Notes: a model not told the origin generated them from the letters alone. A stretch of DNA of 64,000 bases from Martelella lutilitoris (GCF_005924265.1 NZ_VCLB01000001.1:434001-498000); one strand, 5' to 3'. Numbered from the stretch's first letter, positions 17,305-25,822 are shown. Numbers and translations: made by a program.

Positions 17305-18822
17305 TCACTCGACCCAGGATGCGCGCGTGCGCCCGATGCGCATCGTCACGGTCTTCACCTCCAGGTATTCCTCCAGCCCGTAGCGGCCGAGCTCGCGGCC
17401 GAGGCCCGATTGCTTGACGCCGCCGAACGGCAGTTCGGAAAATCCATCCATCCAGGTATTGGTCCACACGGTGCCGGCCTGAACGCGGCGGGCGAAGGCA
17501 AGGCAGGTGCTGACATCGTTGCTCCAGACCCCTGCAGACAGCCCGTAGGCAGCGCCGTTGGCGAGCGCGATTGCCTCCTCAATCGTTTTAAACGTCAAGA
17601 CCGACAGCACCGGTCCGAAGACCTCCTCCCGTGCGACAGCCATGGTGGAATTGACATTTGTCACGACTGTAGGCGTGTAGAACCGGCCTGACAACCCCGG
17701 CACGGCAAGCGCTCCGCCGCCAAGAGGTATGGCCGCGCCGTCGCTTCTGGCGCCTGAGACATAGCTGTCGATCTTGTCGAAATGCGCATCCGAAATGATC
17801 GCCCCGACCTTGGTGCGCGGATCGAGCGGATCGCCGAAGGGGACTTTTTTCGACAACGCCACCACCCTCTCGGTCAGCGCTTCAGCGATGTCCTCATGCA
17901 CGATGATGCGCGAGCCGGAATTGCAGCATTCGCCGGCGTTGAAATAGACGCCGAAGACGATGGCATCGGTCGCCTCGTCGAGATCGCAATCGGGGAAGAC
18001 CACCTGCGGGTTCTTGCCGCCGAGTTCCAGCGAAACCTTCTTCAGCGTTCCGGCACTTGCCCGGACGATCGCCTTGCCGACGGCGGTCGAGCCCGTGAAC
18101 GACACCATGTCGACGCTTTCGCTCTCGCACATGGTCGTTCCCACCGGATCGCCATAGCCGAGCACGATGTTGACGACGCCGTCGGGAATGCCGGCCTCCA
18201 TCAGCAATTCGCCGAGGATGACGGCCGAGGACGGGGTCAGTTCCGACGGTTTGACGACGGCGGTGCAGCCGGCGGCAAGGGCAAAGGGCAGTTTCTGCGA
18301 GACGATGAGGAAAGGAAAATTCCACGGCGCGATCAGGGCCGCGACCCCGACCGGCTCCTTCAGCACCAGGCCGAGCATGTCGTCGCCGAGCGAATTGTGG
18401 CTGTCGCCGGAAACCGTGCGGGCAAGCGAGGCGGCAAAGCGCCAGATATCGATCGCCCCCCCGATCTCATCACGGGCCTGCGAAATCGGCTTGCCGCTTT
18501 CCAGCGTGTCGCGCATGGCGATGCGATCGAGGTCGCGTTCGATGAATGCGGCAACCTTCAGCAGGATCTCGGCGCGCTCCTTGCCGGAGATGCGCGACCA
18601 GCGTCCGTCATCAAAGGCTTCTCGGGCGGCAGCGATTGCCGCTTCCGTCTCCGCAGCGCCGCCAAGGGCGGCCTCCGTCACCGTCTGCCCGTGAGCGGGC
18701 GATGCGCGCTCAAAGGTTTCGCCGTTTGCGGATGCCTGCCATTTTCCGTTGATCAGGTGGCGGGCGACGAAAACCGGTTCCGGCGTGTGGTTGACAGCGG
18801 GGATGATGGTGAGGTCGGTCAT
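17305..18822 (-). CDS. NAD(P)-dependent aldehyde dehydrogenase
   Basis: A 505-residue aldehyde dehydrogenase. The general base is Glu266 in LELGGK and the nucleophile is Cys300 in GECCNSG; PWNFP and FTGS complete the NAD-binding set. The ATG at 18822 lies two bases after the enoyl-CoA hydratase stop. The frame is open far upstream, but that part is the hydratase gene read in the wrong frame, so this is not a fusion. It would oxidise the aldehyde made by one of the GMC enzymes. It is distinct from BetB at 32359. Confidence 0.93.
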   Translation of the reverse strand: MTDLTIIPAVNHTPEPVFVARHLINGKWQASANGETFERASPAHGQTVTEAALGGAAETEAAIAAAREAFDDGRWSRISGKERAEILLKVAAFIERDLDRIAMRDTLESGKPISQARDEIGGAIDIWRFAASLARTVSGDSHNSLGDDMLGLVLKEPVGVAALIAPWNFPFLIVSQKLPFALAAGCTAVVKPSELTPSSAVILGELLMEAGIPDGVVNIVLGYGDPVGTTMCESESVDMVSFTGSTAVGKAIVRASAGTLKKVSLELGGKNPQVVFPDCDLDEATDAIVFGVYFNAGECCNSGSRIIVHEDIAEALTERVVALSKKVPFGDPLDPRTKVGAIISDAHFDKIDSYVSGARSDGAAIPLGGGALAVPGLSGRFYTPTVVTNVNSTMAVAREEVFGPVLSVLTFKTIEEAIALANGAAYGLSAGVWSNDVSTCLAFARRVQAGTVWTNTWMDGFSELPFGGVKQSGLGRELGRYGLEEYLEVKTVTMRIGRTRASWVE

Positions 18823-18824
18823 GT

Positions 18825-19592
18825 CTAGCAGCCCTTGAATGACGGTTTGCGTTTTTCGCGAAAGGCCGAAACGCCCTCGGCCTTGTCGAAGGAGGCGGCG
18901 ATCATGCCGCTGCCGAGCGTTTCGACCATGGCGGAGCGGTCTTCGCCCACGCCCGCGTGGATCATGTATTTGACGATTTCGGTGGAATAGGCGGAGGTCT
19001 CCAAGCCGGCTTCGGCGATCTCGAAAGCGCGGGCGCGGCAGTCTTCCGCAATCTCCGCGGCAAAGCCCAGCGCGGTTGCGCGTTCCGCCCCGATGCGCCG
19101 GCCAAAGAGCGCCATTTCCTTGACAACGGGTTCCGGCAGAAGCCGCGTCATGCGCTGCGTGCCGGACCAGCCGGGTACGATCCCGATCTTGGGCTCGGGC
19201 AGCGCGATCGTCGCCTTCGGCGCCATCACCCGGATATCGCAGGCAATGGCAAGCTCGAGACCGCCGCCGAACGTATGCGCCGAAAGGGCCGCGATCGTCG
19301 GTTTGGAAAGCCGCGCCAGCCGGTCGAACCGCCGGTGCCCGTCGCGCACCCAGAAGCGGGCGAAATCGCCCGGCGACAGATCGCCCCAGGCATTGATGTC
19401 GGCGCCGGCGCAAAAGGCCCGGTCGCCTTCGGCCGTCAGGATGACAACGCGGATCGCGGGATCGGTCTCGATTGCGGCAATATGAGCCTCGAGGCTGTCG
19501 AGCATCTCCGGCGTGAAGGCATTGAGCTTGGCCGGATTATCCAGTCGAAGCTCGGCGATGGGGCCGTGCGGGATCAGATGAATGGCGCTCAT
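18825..19592 (-). CDS. Enoyl-CoA hydratase/isomerase family protein
   Basis: A 255-residue crotonase-fold protein. The CoA and oxyanion segments AFCAGADINAWG (about 60-71) and HTFGGGLELAIACD are present, and both glutamates expected of a true hydratase are found, Glu113 and Glu133. It would hydrate a 2-enoyl-CoA. Its place between a CoA-transferase and an aldehyde dehydrogenase in a sugar-type import operon is unusual and points to a CoA-linked degradation route. The start is the ATG at 19592 with a weak GGAA site. A mosaic repeat fills the gap to the upstream CoA-transferase gene. Confidence 0.9.
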   Translation of the reverse strand: MSAIHLIPHGPIAELRLDNPAKLNAFTPEMLDSLEAHIAAIETDPAIRVVILTAEGDRAFCAGADINAWGDLSPGDFARFWVRDGHRRFDRLARLSKPTIAALSAHTFGGGLELAIACDIRVMAPKATIALPEPKIGIVPGWSGTQRMTRLLPEPVVKEMALFGRRIGAERATALGFAAEIAEDCRARAFEIAEAGLETSAYSTEIVKYMIHAGVGEDRSAMVETLGSGMIAASFDKAEGVSAFREKRKPSFKGC

Positions 19593-19656
19593 CGGGCAGG
19601 TTCCATTGTCCTTGAAGACGGCATTTTGGCTACGAGCCTTGCGAAGTCCCCCCACC

Positions 19657-19794
19657 GATCTCCCCCCGTGATGAGGAGGTGTCGCGAAAGCGACAGAGGG
19701 GGAGATGAGGCAGAGCCGCTAGCTCCTAACGGGCGGAGAGAATTCACCCCCCTTTGCCCCTGTCGGGGCATCTCCCCCTCACGGGGGGAGATTG
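19657..19794. repeat. Mosaic interspersed element (CT-rich termini), copy 2
   Basis: About 138 bp with GATCTCCCCCC and GGGGGGAGATT termini and the internal hairpin GTCGC-GAAA-GCGAC, like the copies at 15699 and 60663. The right half has GCCCC-TGTC-GGGGC. It lies between the CoA-transferase and hydratase genes on the operon message. Confidence 0.85.
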
Positions 19795-19836
19795 TTGGGT
19801 CAGGGGTGACGGCAAAGTGGGCGGATACGAAGCTAC

Positions 19837-21411
19837 TCATATCGTGAGCCCCATCTTCCGTTCCGACAGCAGCGACAGCGGCATGCTGGTCGCATTCTCG
19901 GCGACGGAGACCCGTCCGCCGGAAGCGGCGATGATGTCGCGTTCGGGATCGATGCCGGGCATGATCTCGGTGGCGACAAGGCCGTTTTCGCCGATGCGCA
20001 TGACGCAGCGTTCCGTGACATAGAGCACGTCCTGGCCGTTCTCCCGGGCGCGGCTCCCTGAGAAGGTGACGTGTTCGACGGCCTCGACCATCTTCGAAAA
20101 CTTGCCCGGCTTTTCGACGAACAGGCCTTCGCTGGTCAGGTTGAGACCGGCCGCCGCCTCGAAAAGACCTGCAAAGACGATCTTGCGGGCATTGGCCGTG
20201 ATATCGACGAAACCGCCGCAGCCGGCCGTCAGATAAGGCTTCTTGCCGAGCTTGGAGACGTTGACATTGCCCTTGCGGTCCACCTCGAGGAAGGAAAGGA
20301 AGGTCACGTCGAAGCCGCCGCCCTGAAAATAGGTGAACTGGTTGGGCGAAGGCATGAAGGCATCGGCATTCGAGGCGCAGCCAAAGGCAAAGCCGGTGAG
20401 CGGCATGCCGCCGACGGCGCCCTGCTCGATGGCCCATGTGACATCGCCGGCCCGGCCTTCCTCCAGCAGGATGCGCGGCACCAGCGCGCAGATGCCGAAG
20501 CCGAGATTGGCCGCCTGACCGGCGGAAAGCTCCATCGCGGCGCGGCGCGCAATCACTTTTTCGACACCGTATTCGGCCAGCTCGAAATCGGCCAGTGGGT
20601 GGATGATTTCGCCGGAAATCGCAGGATCGTAAAGCGTCTCGGTGGTCTGGTATTGGTCGGGATCGACCACGATGCAGTCCACCAGATGGCCGGGAACGCG
20701 CACATCATGCGGACGCAGCGAACCGGCCGCCGTCACCCGCTTGACCTGGGCGATGACGAGGCCGCGATTGTTGCGCGCGGCAATCGCCTGATCGAGGCCG
20801 CCGAGATAGGCGCCCTCGTGCTCATAGGTGAGATTGCCGTGTTCATCGGCCGTCGTTGCTCTGAGGATCGTCACGTCGGGGGCAAAATTGTCGAAATGCA
20901 GCCAGGTGTCGCCGGCGAAGTCGACACGTTTGACGATTGGCGCGGCGGCGGCCTTGTCGTTCATGGCGCAGCCCTGAAGCTCAGGATCGACAAAGGTGTC
21001 GATGCCGACCTGGGTGAGCACCCCCGGGCGCTTTGCCGCCACATCGCGATGCATGTCGAACATGATACCGGAGGGCACGTTGTAGGCCGCGATCCGGTTT
21101 TCAACGATCATTTTCCAGATTTCCGGCATCGGCAGCGACGAGGCGCCGCTCGGGTAGGAGCCGGCGATCACCCTGTCGAGAAGCCCGTCGCGGGCAATGT
21201 GGTCAATGCCCTTGATGCCGTACATGTCGCCGGCGGCAATCGGATGCAGCGTGGTCAGCCTCCGGGGGTGGCCGGTGGCCTCAAACCGCGCGCCCAGCGC
21301 TTCCAGCACCTTGTCCGGGCAGCCGAGACCGGAGGAGGACGAGACCGAAACCACGGCGTTGTCTGCGATCCGGCTGACGGCGGCTTCCGCGCTGACGACC
21401 TTGCTCTTCAT
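19837..21411 (-). CDS. YdiF/propionate CoA-transferase-like acyl-CoA transferase
   Basis: A 524-residue single-chain family I CoA-transferase, the usual length for YdiF and propionate CoA-transferases with alpha and beta halves fused. The catalytic glutamate that forms the glutamyl-CoA thioester is Glu329 in AIEQGAVGGMPLTG. GAYLGGLDQ and PDVTILRATTADEHGN fit the family. It would activate a carboxylic acid using acetyl-CoA or another donor, feeding the hydratase. It is the second gene of the operon, 3 bases after the Gfo/Idh gene. Confidence 0.9.
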   Translation of the reverse strand: MKSKVVSAEAAVSRIADNAVVSVSSSSGLGCPDKVLEALGARFEATGHPRRLTTLHPIAAGDMYGIKGIDHIARDGLLDRVIAGSYPSGASSLPMPEIWKMIVENRIAAYNVPSGIMFDMHRDVAAKRPGVLTQVGIDTFVDPELQGCAMNDKAAAAPIVKRVDFAGDTWLHFDNFAPDVTILRATTADEHGNLTYEHEGAYLGGLDQAIAARNNRGLVIAQVKRVTAAGSLRPHDVRVPGHLVDCIVVDPDQYQTTETLYDPAISGEIIHPLADFELAEYGVEKVIARRAAMELSAGQAANLGFGICALVPRILLEEGRAGDVTWAIEQGAVGGMPLTGFAFGCASNADAFMPSPNQFTYFQGGGFDVTFLSFLEVDRKGNVNVSKLGKKPYLTAGCGGFVDITANARKIVFAGLFEAAAGLNLTSEGLFVEKPGKFSKMVEAVEHVTFSGSRARENGQDVLYVTERCVMRIGENGLVATEIMPGIDPERDIIAASGGRVSVAENATSMPLSLLSERKMGLTI

Positions 21412-21414
21412 TTC

Positions 21415-22416
21415 TCAATATCCCTTGTAGTCCACGTCGACGGCCCGTCCCTCGTGCGCCGATCGGGCGACAGCCATCGCTACCGCCAGCGACTTCAGTC
21501 CGTCGACACCGTCAGCAGCCGGGCGGCCGTGGCCGGCAACGGCACGGTTGAAGGCCTTCAGGCCGTAGCCGTAGACGTCGTGGCGTTCATAGTTGAGTTG
21601 TACGGTGCCGTCCTTGTCGGTCATCGTGATCGTGCCGGTCGGTCGCTGGGTCATGACGCCCTGGGCAAAAAGCGAACCCTCCGTGCCGTGAACCTCGATG
21701 CCGGAACCGGCATAGGGATGGGTAAAGCTCTCATGGCTCTGCACCATGATACCGGACGGCATGGTCCAGACCGACATGACGCTGTCTTCCACGCCCTCGC
21801 CAAGCCCCGAGGAGACCGCCTGCGCGACGACGGTCTTCGGATCCTCGCCGAGATGAAAGCGCACCGTGTCGGCGTCATGGACGGTAATGTCGGCGATGAC
21901 GCCGCCGCCGGCGTCCCGGTTGTCGATGCGCCAGCCGCGCAGATGCTCCGGCAAGCTGACGGCATGGAATACCCGCATCGACAGGATACGTCCGAGCCGG
22001 CCCTCTGCTATGAGCTGCCGGATAGCAAGATGCGCACCGGCGCAGCGCAGGTGATGATTGGCGGCGAAGACGAGACCGGCGCTTCTGGCCGCTTCGACCA
22101 TTTTCGCCGCGTCATCAACGCTGAGCGCCAGCGGCTTTTCGCACAGTACATGCTTGCCGGCGGCAAAGGCGGCCATGGCTTGAGAGAAATGCTTCTCGTT
22201 GGTGGTCGAGATGTAGACGGCGCCGATCTCGGGGCGCGCCAGAAGGGCGTCGAGATCGGTGAAGGCGTGCGGAATGCCATTGCGGGTCGCAAAGGCCCGG
22301 CCGCGCTCCGCGCTCGACGACAGGACCGCCTCGACCGTGTGGCCGGACTGCGCCCTGATTGCCCCGATCATGTGCTCGGACGCGATCGTACTGGCCCCGA
22401 CAAGACCCCACTTCAT
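21415..22416 (-). CDS. Gfo/Idh/MocA-family sugar dehydrogenase, first gene of the catabolic operon
   Basis: A 333-residue NAD(P)-dependent oxidoreductase. The N-terminal Rossmann fold is GLVGASTIASEHMIGAIR, and the family EKP motif lies in HVLCEKPLALS; WRIDNRDAGGGVIADITVHD supplies the C-terminal catalytic lobe. Members oxidise hydroxyls of sugars, inositols and anhydrosugars. The ATG at 22416 has GGGAGGAGA before it; the frame extends 10 codons upstream through the operator but is not used. This is the promoter-proximal gene, with a clear promoter and a LacI-type operator directly upstream. Confidence 0.92.
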   Translation of the reverse strand: MKWGLVGASTIASEHMIGAIRAQSGHTVEAVLSSSAERGRAFATRNGIPHAFTDLDALLARPEIGAVYISTTNEKHFSQAMAAFAAGKHVLCEKPLALSVDDAAKMVEAARSAGLVFAANHHLRCAGAHLAIRQLIAEGRLGRILSMRVFHAVSLPEHLRGWRIDNRDAGGGVIADITVHDADTVRFHLGEDPKTVVAQAVSSGLGEGVEDSVMSVWTMPSGIMVQSHESFTHPYAGSGIEVHGTEGSLFAQGVMTQRPTGTITMTDKDGTVQLNYERHDVYGYGLKAFNRAVAGHGRPAADGVDGLKSLAVAMAVARSAHEGRAVDVDYKGY

Positions 22417-22430
22417 ACAGTCTCCTCCCA

Positions 22431-22448
22431 ATTTGGCACGTTCCAAAT
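22431..22448 (-). promoter_or_regulatory. LacI-type operator of the catabolic operon
   Basis: ATTTGGCACGTTCCAAAT, an 18-bp palindrome with one mismatched pair and a central CG. It starts just after the predicted transcription start and ends next to the ribosome-binding site of the Gfo/Idh gene. It shares the core TTnGGmACGTkCCnAA with the site at 10285-10300. Confidence 0.8.
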
Positions 22449-22457
22449 TCTGGATGA

Positions 22458-22486
22458 TGTTTAGGCGATGATCTGCCGTTCGTCAA
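22458..22486 (-). promoter_or_regulatory. Probable sigma-70 promoter of the catabolic operon
   Basis: On the minus strand, TTGACG (22486-22481) is followed after exactly 17 bases by TAAACA (22463-22458). The expected start of transcription falls about 7 bases downstream, at the edge of the operator, which gives a simple repression geometry. Confidence 0.65.
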
Positions 22487-22670
22487 TCGGCATGCTGACA
22501 ATTTCCGATCATGGCGGAAAAAGTCCGCCTTTGCCGCGGCGTCATGTTGTCGGCGACGAGCGCTTCGGCTACCACGTAAAACTGCGGGCTGCAGCGGGAT
22601 GCGGCGGGTCCGAGGGGACTTGGCGCATGAAAAAACTTGTAAACAATGTTGAAAAGGCAGGACGGATTAG

Positions 22671-22688
22671 TCTGCTATAATGGCGCGG
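22671..22688 (+). promoter_or_regulatory. Possible extended -10 promoter of the polysaccharide cassette
   Basis: TGCTATAAT (TATAAT at 22676-22681) has an extended -10 and lies about 50 bases before the GTG of the first cassette gene. A TTGAAA at 22649-22654 is 21 bases upstream, too far for a good -35, so recognition would depend on the extended -10. Confidence 0.4.
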
Positions 22689-22733
22689 CCTGAAGCGGAC
22701 GAACCGCGGCAATGTGACGGGAAGTGAGTTGAC

Positions 22734-23477
22734 GTGCTGAATATTGTTGTTCCGATGGCCGGCCGGGGGAGCCGGTTTGCCGATGCCGGTTACACGGATC
22801 CCAAGCCGCTGATACCGGTGCATGGCAAGCCGATGATCCAGGTCGTGGTCGAAAACCTCACCCCCTCCGTACCCCATCGCTTCATCTTCATCTGCCAGAA
22901 TGGCCATATCCGGGACTACGGACTTGAGGAAAAACTCAAGGGACTGGCCGAACATGTCGAGATCATCGGCATCGATCGCGTCACCGAGGGGCAGGCCTCG
23001 ACCGTGCTTCTGGCCGAAGCGCTGATCGACAATGACGAGCCTGTGATGACGGTCAATTCCGACCAGTATATCGATGCCGACATCGATGCCTATCTCGGTT
23101 TGATGGAGGATGGCGGCTATGACGGTCTGATCATGACCATGAAGGCCGACGATCCGAAATGGTCCTTCGTGCGCGAGCAAGAGGGACGCGTTGTCGAAAC
23201 CGCCGAAAAGAAGGTGATCTCAGACAATGCCGCCGTCGGCATCTTCAATTTCAGAAAAGGCCGCGATCTGGTCCGCGCGTCGAAAAAAATGATCAATGAC
23301 AATGTGCGGATCAACGGAGAGTTTTATGTCTGTCCGGTCTACAATTACCTGATTCGCGACGGCCTGAAGATCGGGCACTATTCCATCGGGAAGGAGTATG
23401 ACGGCATGTACGGGCTGGGCATACCGGGGGATCTCGACTTCTTTCTGAAACATCCGGTTTCCGAAAGGGTGAAGTAG
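22734..23477 (+). CDS. Sugar nucleotidyltransferase, BcbE-like
   Basis: A 247-residue GT-A fold nucleotidyltransferase. The N terminus VVPMAGRGSRFADAGY carries the G-x-G-x-R nucleotide loop, followed by KPLIPVHGKPMI, and NSDQYID supplies the metal-binding aspartate. This branch includes BcbE-like proteins encoded in capsule loci. It should activate a sugar or polyol phosphate with an NTP. The start is a GTG after GGGAAGTGAG. It opens a cassette of five genes that overlap by one to four bases, so they are co-translated. Confidence 0.85.
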   Translation: MLNIVVPMAGRGSRFADAGYTDPKPLIPVHGKPMIQVVVENLTPSVPHRFIFICQNGHIRDYGLEEKLKGLAEHVEIIGIDRVTEGQASTVLLAEALIDNDEPVMTVNSDQYIDADIDAYLGLMEDGGYDGLIMTMKADDPKWSFVREQEGRVVETAEKKVISDNAAVGIFNFRKGRDLVRASKKMINDNVRINGEFYVCPVYNYLIRDGLKIGHYSIGKEYDGMYGLGIPGDLDFFLKHPVSERVK

Positions 23478-24106
23478 TGGAGATTCTTTCACATCGCGGC
23501 CTTTGGGAGACGGCTGCGGAAAAGAATACCGAGGCGGCCTTTCGCCGCTCCTTCGATCGCGGCTTTGGCACCGAGACCGACCTCAGGGACCACAACGGCG
23601 AGATCGTCATCGCCCATGACATGGCAAAGGGCGGCGAGATGCCGTTTTCGACCTTTCTCGAGATCATGGACGGACGCAACCTCACTCTGGCGCTCAACAT
23701 CAAGGCCGACGGGCTGAGCAGTGAGATCAAGGCGATCCTCGAGGATTTCGGCCACAGCAACTACTTCGTCTTCGACATGTCGCTGCCGGATCTGGTGCGC
23801 CAGCTTGACGACGGACTGACGGTCTTTACCGGCCTCTCCGATCTGCAACCGCATCCGCCGCTCCTTGAGGCTGCGGACGGGGTCTGGCTCGACTGTTTCC
23901 GCTCCGACTGGTACGGTCCCGGGCTGATCGACGGGCTCATCGGGCAGGAAAAGCGCGTCTGCGTCGTATCCGCCGACCTGCACCGGCGAGATGTCGGCAT
24001 TCAGTGGTCGATCATAAAATCGGCCCAATCACGCAGTAGTGACGCGCTCCTTTTGTGCACCGACATGCCGGAAAAGGCGAAAGACGCGTTCGAGGAGGCA
24101 CGATAA
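23477..24106 (+). CDS. Glycerophosphodiester phosphodiesterase-like protein
   Basis: A 209-residue protein with the GDPD catalytic set: His6-Arg7 in SHRGLW, the substrate-loop equivalent EKNTEAAF, Glu33 and Asp35 in ETDLRD, and His47 in IAHD. GDPDs cut a phosphodiester to free an alcohol such as glycerol. There is no signal peptide, so it acts in the cytoplasm. The GTG start overlaps the previous stop by one base (TAGTG). In this setting it may release or trim a phosphodiester-linked precursor for the nucleotidyltransferases rather than salvage lipid headgroups; this is inference. Confidence 0.83.
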   Translation: MEILSHRGLWETAAEKNTEAAFRRSFDRGFGTETDLRDHNGEIVIAHDMAKGGEMPFSTFLEIMDGRNLTLALNIKADGLSSEIKAILEDFGHSNYFVFDMSLPDLVRQLDDGLTVFTGLSDLQPHPPLLEAADGVWLDCFRSDWYGPGLIDGLIGQEKRVCVVSADLHRRDVGIQWSIIKSAQSRSSDALLLCTDMPEKAKDAFEEAR

Positions 24107-24756
24107 TGGCAATAAAGGCCGTCATTTTCGACATGGACGGGGTGCTGATCGAGGCCAAGGAATGGCACTACGACGCGCTCAACCGGGCGCTCGGCCTGTT
24201 CGGTTATACGATCGAGCGCCATGAGCACGCCACCGTCTACGACGGGTTGCCGACCAAGGTGAAGCTGCAGCGCCTGTCCATCGACAAGAACCTTCCGACC
24301 TATCTCCATGGCTTCATCAACGAGATGAAGCAGCGCTATACGCTGGAGATCATCGTCGAGCGCTGTCGGCCGCGCTTTGATCACGAATACGCCCTGTCAC
24401 GGCTCAAGATGGAAGGCTACCGGCTGGCCGTCGCCTCCAATTCGACGCGCGATACCGTTGAGCAGATGATGCAGAAGGCAAGCCTGACGCCCTATCTCGA
24501 TTTCATGCTTTCCAACCAGGATGTGAAGCGGGCAAAGCCCGATCCGGAGATCTATCTGAAGGCGATCGAGATGCTCAAGCTCCATCCGAAGGAATGCCTC
24601 ATCGTCGAGGACAATCCCAACGGGCTGAAGGCGGCGGAAGCCTCCGGCGCCCACGTGATGCCGGTCAAGGATGTCGACGAAGTTAATTACAACGGCCTCA
24701 AGCGGCGCATCGCCGATATCGAGGCGGCCGGCAAATCCGTGGGGTCTGCAGCATGA
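24106..24756 (+). CDS. HAD-superfamily phosphatase/phosphomutase
   Basis: A 216-residue HAD hydrolase of the beta-phosphoglucomutase-like branch. Motif I is FDMDGVLIEAK (Asp10 nucleophile, Asp12), motif II is VASNST, the motif III lysine is in KRAKPDPEIY, and motif IV is IVEDNPNGLKAA. A helical cap follows motif I. The ATG overlaps the previous stop (TAATG). A phosphatase here would dephosphorylate an intermediate of the activated building block. Confidence 0.88.
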   Translation: MAIKAVIFDMDGVLIEAKEWHYDALNRALGLFGYTIERHEHATVYDGLPTKVKLQRLSIDKNLPTYLHGFINEMKQRYTLEIIVERCRPRFDHEYALSRLKMEGYRLAVASNSTRDTVEQMMQKASLTPYLDFMLSNQDVKRAKPDPEIYLKAIEMLKLHPKECLIVEDNPNGLKAAEASGAHVMPVKDVDEVNYNGLKRRIADIEAAGKSVGSAA

Positions 24757-25493
24757 AGATCGTGGTTCTGATGGGCGGCGAAAACCTCGACATCAAGGGT
24801 GAACGCTACCCGCTCTATATGACCGAATTCAACGAGGAACTCATCCTCGAACGCCAGATCGCCGCTTTGCAGACGCTTGATCCGAGCGCCATCATCTTCT
24901 GCGTCAGACGTTCCGACATCTACGATTTCAACGTCGATGACGTGATCGCCCAGAGCGCGGAAAACGGCGCCTGCGTCGAGGTATCCGGGCCGACGGCCGG
25001 CTCGGTGTGCACGGCGCTCTTGGCGGCCGAGCAGATCGACAAGGACGAGGAGATCATCCTTGTTGCGGTCGACGAGTTGATCGACGCCGACCTTACACAG
25101 ATCGTCAGGGCGTTTCGCGACAGGAAGGCCGATGCCGGCGTCGTCTCCTTCCGTTCGGTCCATCCGCGTTATTCCTTCGCGCTGCTGGACGATGACGGCT
25201 TCGTCTGCGAGGTCGCGGAGAAGCGCCCGATCAGCAAGCATGCACTGGCGAGTTTTTATTATTTTCGCAAGGGCAGCGACTTCGTCCTCTGCGCCCAGAG
25301 CGTGGTGCGCAAGGACCGCAAGATCAAGGACGCCTTCTTTATCAGCCAAACCATCAACGAGATGGTGCTGCGCCACAAGACCGTCGCGATCGAGTTCATC
25401 GATAACGATCAGTTCCACCCGGTGAAGACGGAAATGCAGCTCGCCCAGTATATCTCGCAGCTGCACGAACACAGGGAGGGGTTCCTGCATTGA
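24753..25493 (+). CDS. Second nucleotidyltransferase-like protein with a degenerate nucleotide loop
   Basis: A 246-residue protein that resembles the 22734 enzyme in overall plan (IVVLMGGENLDIKGERYPLY at the start, then AVDELIDADLTQIVRAF in place of the NSDQ region), but the G-x-G-x-R loop is replaced by GGENLDIKGER. It may be a paralog with altered substrate, or a non-catalytic partner. The ATG overlaps the HAD stop by four bases (ATGA). Confidence 0.75.
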   Translation: MKIVVLMGGENLDIKGERYPLYMTEFNEELILERQIAALQTLDPSAIIFCVRRSDIYDFNVDDVIAQSAENGACVEVSGPTAGSVCTALLAAEQIDKDEEIILVAVDELIDADLTQIVRAFRDRKADAGVVSFRSVHPRYSFALLDDDGFVCEVAEKRPISKHALASFYYFRKGSDFVLCAQSVVRKDRKIKDAFFISQTINEMVLRHKTVAIEFIDNDQFHPVKTEMQLAQYISQLHEHREGFLH

Positions 25494-25822
25494 GGACGGC
25501 GAAGCTGGAAGACATGGTCAAGGGCTGGTTCATCGGCGATTTCGAGCCGAGCCTGTGCCGGACCGAAGACGTCGAGGTCGCCGTCAAGCGCTATCGGCGC
25601 GGCGACAGCGAGGCGCTGCATCACCACAAGATCGCCACGGAATATACGGTCATCATTGCCGGCCGCGTCGCCATGAACGGCGTCGAATATGCGGCGGGTG
25701 ATATCGTCGTGATGGAGCCGGGCGAGGCGACCGACTTTGCTTGCCTCGAGGACGGCACCGTCAATGTGGTGGTGAAGCTTCCCGGCGCCAGCGATGACAA
25801 ATATCCGGGCAGTCCGCCTTGA
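25490..25822 (+). CDS. Small cupin-domain protein
   Basis: A 110-residue single-domain cupin. The metal-binding motifs are EALHHHKIATEYTVIIAG (first cupin motif) and GDIVVMEPGEATDF (second). It could isomerise or epimerise a sugar derivative, or bind a small effector. The start is a TTG within the previous stop region (TTGA overlap). It ends the tightly overlapped part of the cassette; 173 bases separate it from the WavE-like gene. Confidence 0.8.
   Translation: MRTAKLEDMVKGWFIGDFEPSLCRTEDVEVAVKRYRRGDSEALHHHKIATEYTVIIAGRVAMNGVEYAAGDIVVMEPGEATDFACLEDGTVNVVVKLPGASDDKYPGSPP

Noticed and set aside
17305-18822. Second betaine aldehyde dehydrogenase
   Set aside because: It differs from BetB around the active site (GECCNSG rather than GQICSNG) and sits in the LacI-controlled catabolic operon, far from the bet genes.
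17305-19413. Apparent fusion of a novel N-terminal region to the aldehyde dehydrogenase
   Set aside because: The upstream part is the enoyl-CoA hydratase gene read in another frame. The dehydrogenase has its own ATG at 18822, two bases after the hydratase stop.
20071-22464. A very long plus-strand open frame (about 797 codons) opposite the CoA-transferase and Gfo/Idh genes
   Set aside because: It is the antisense shadow of two well-supported genes in high-GC DNA; the translation has no recognisable domain and is rich in Arg, His and Gly as expected of an antisense frame.
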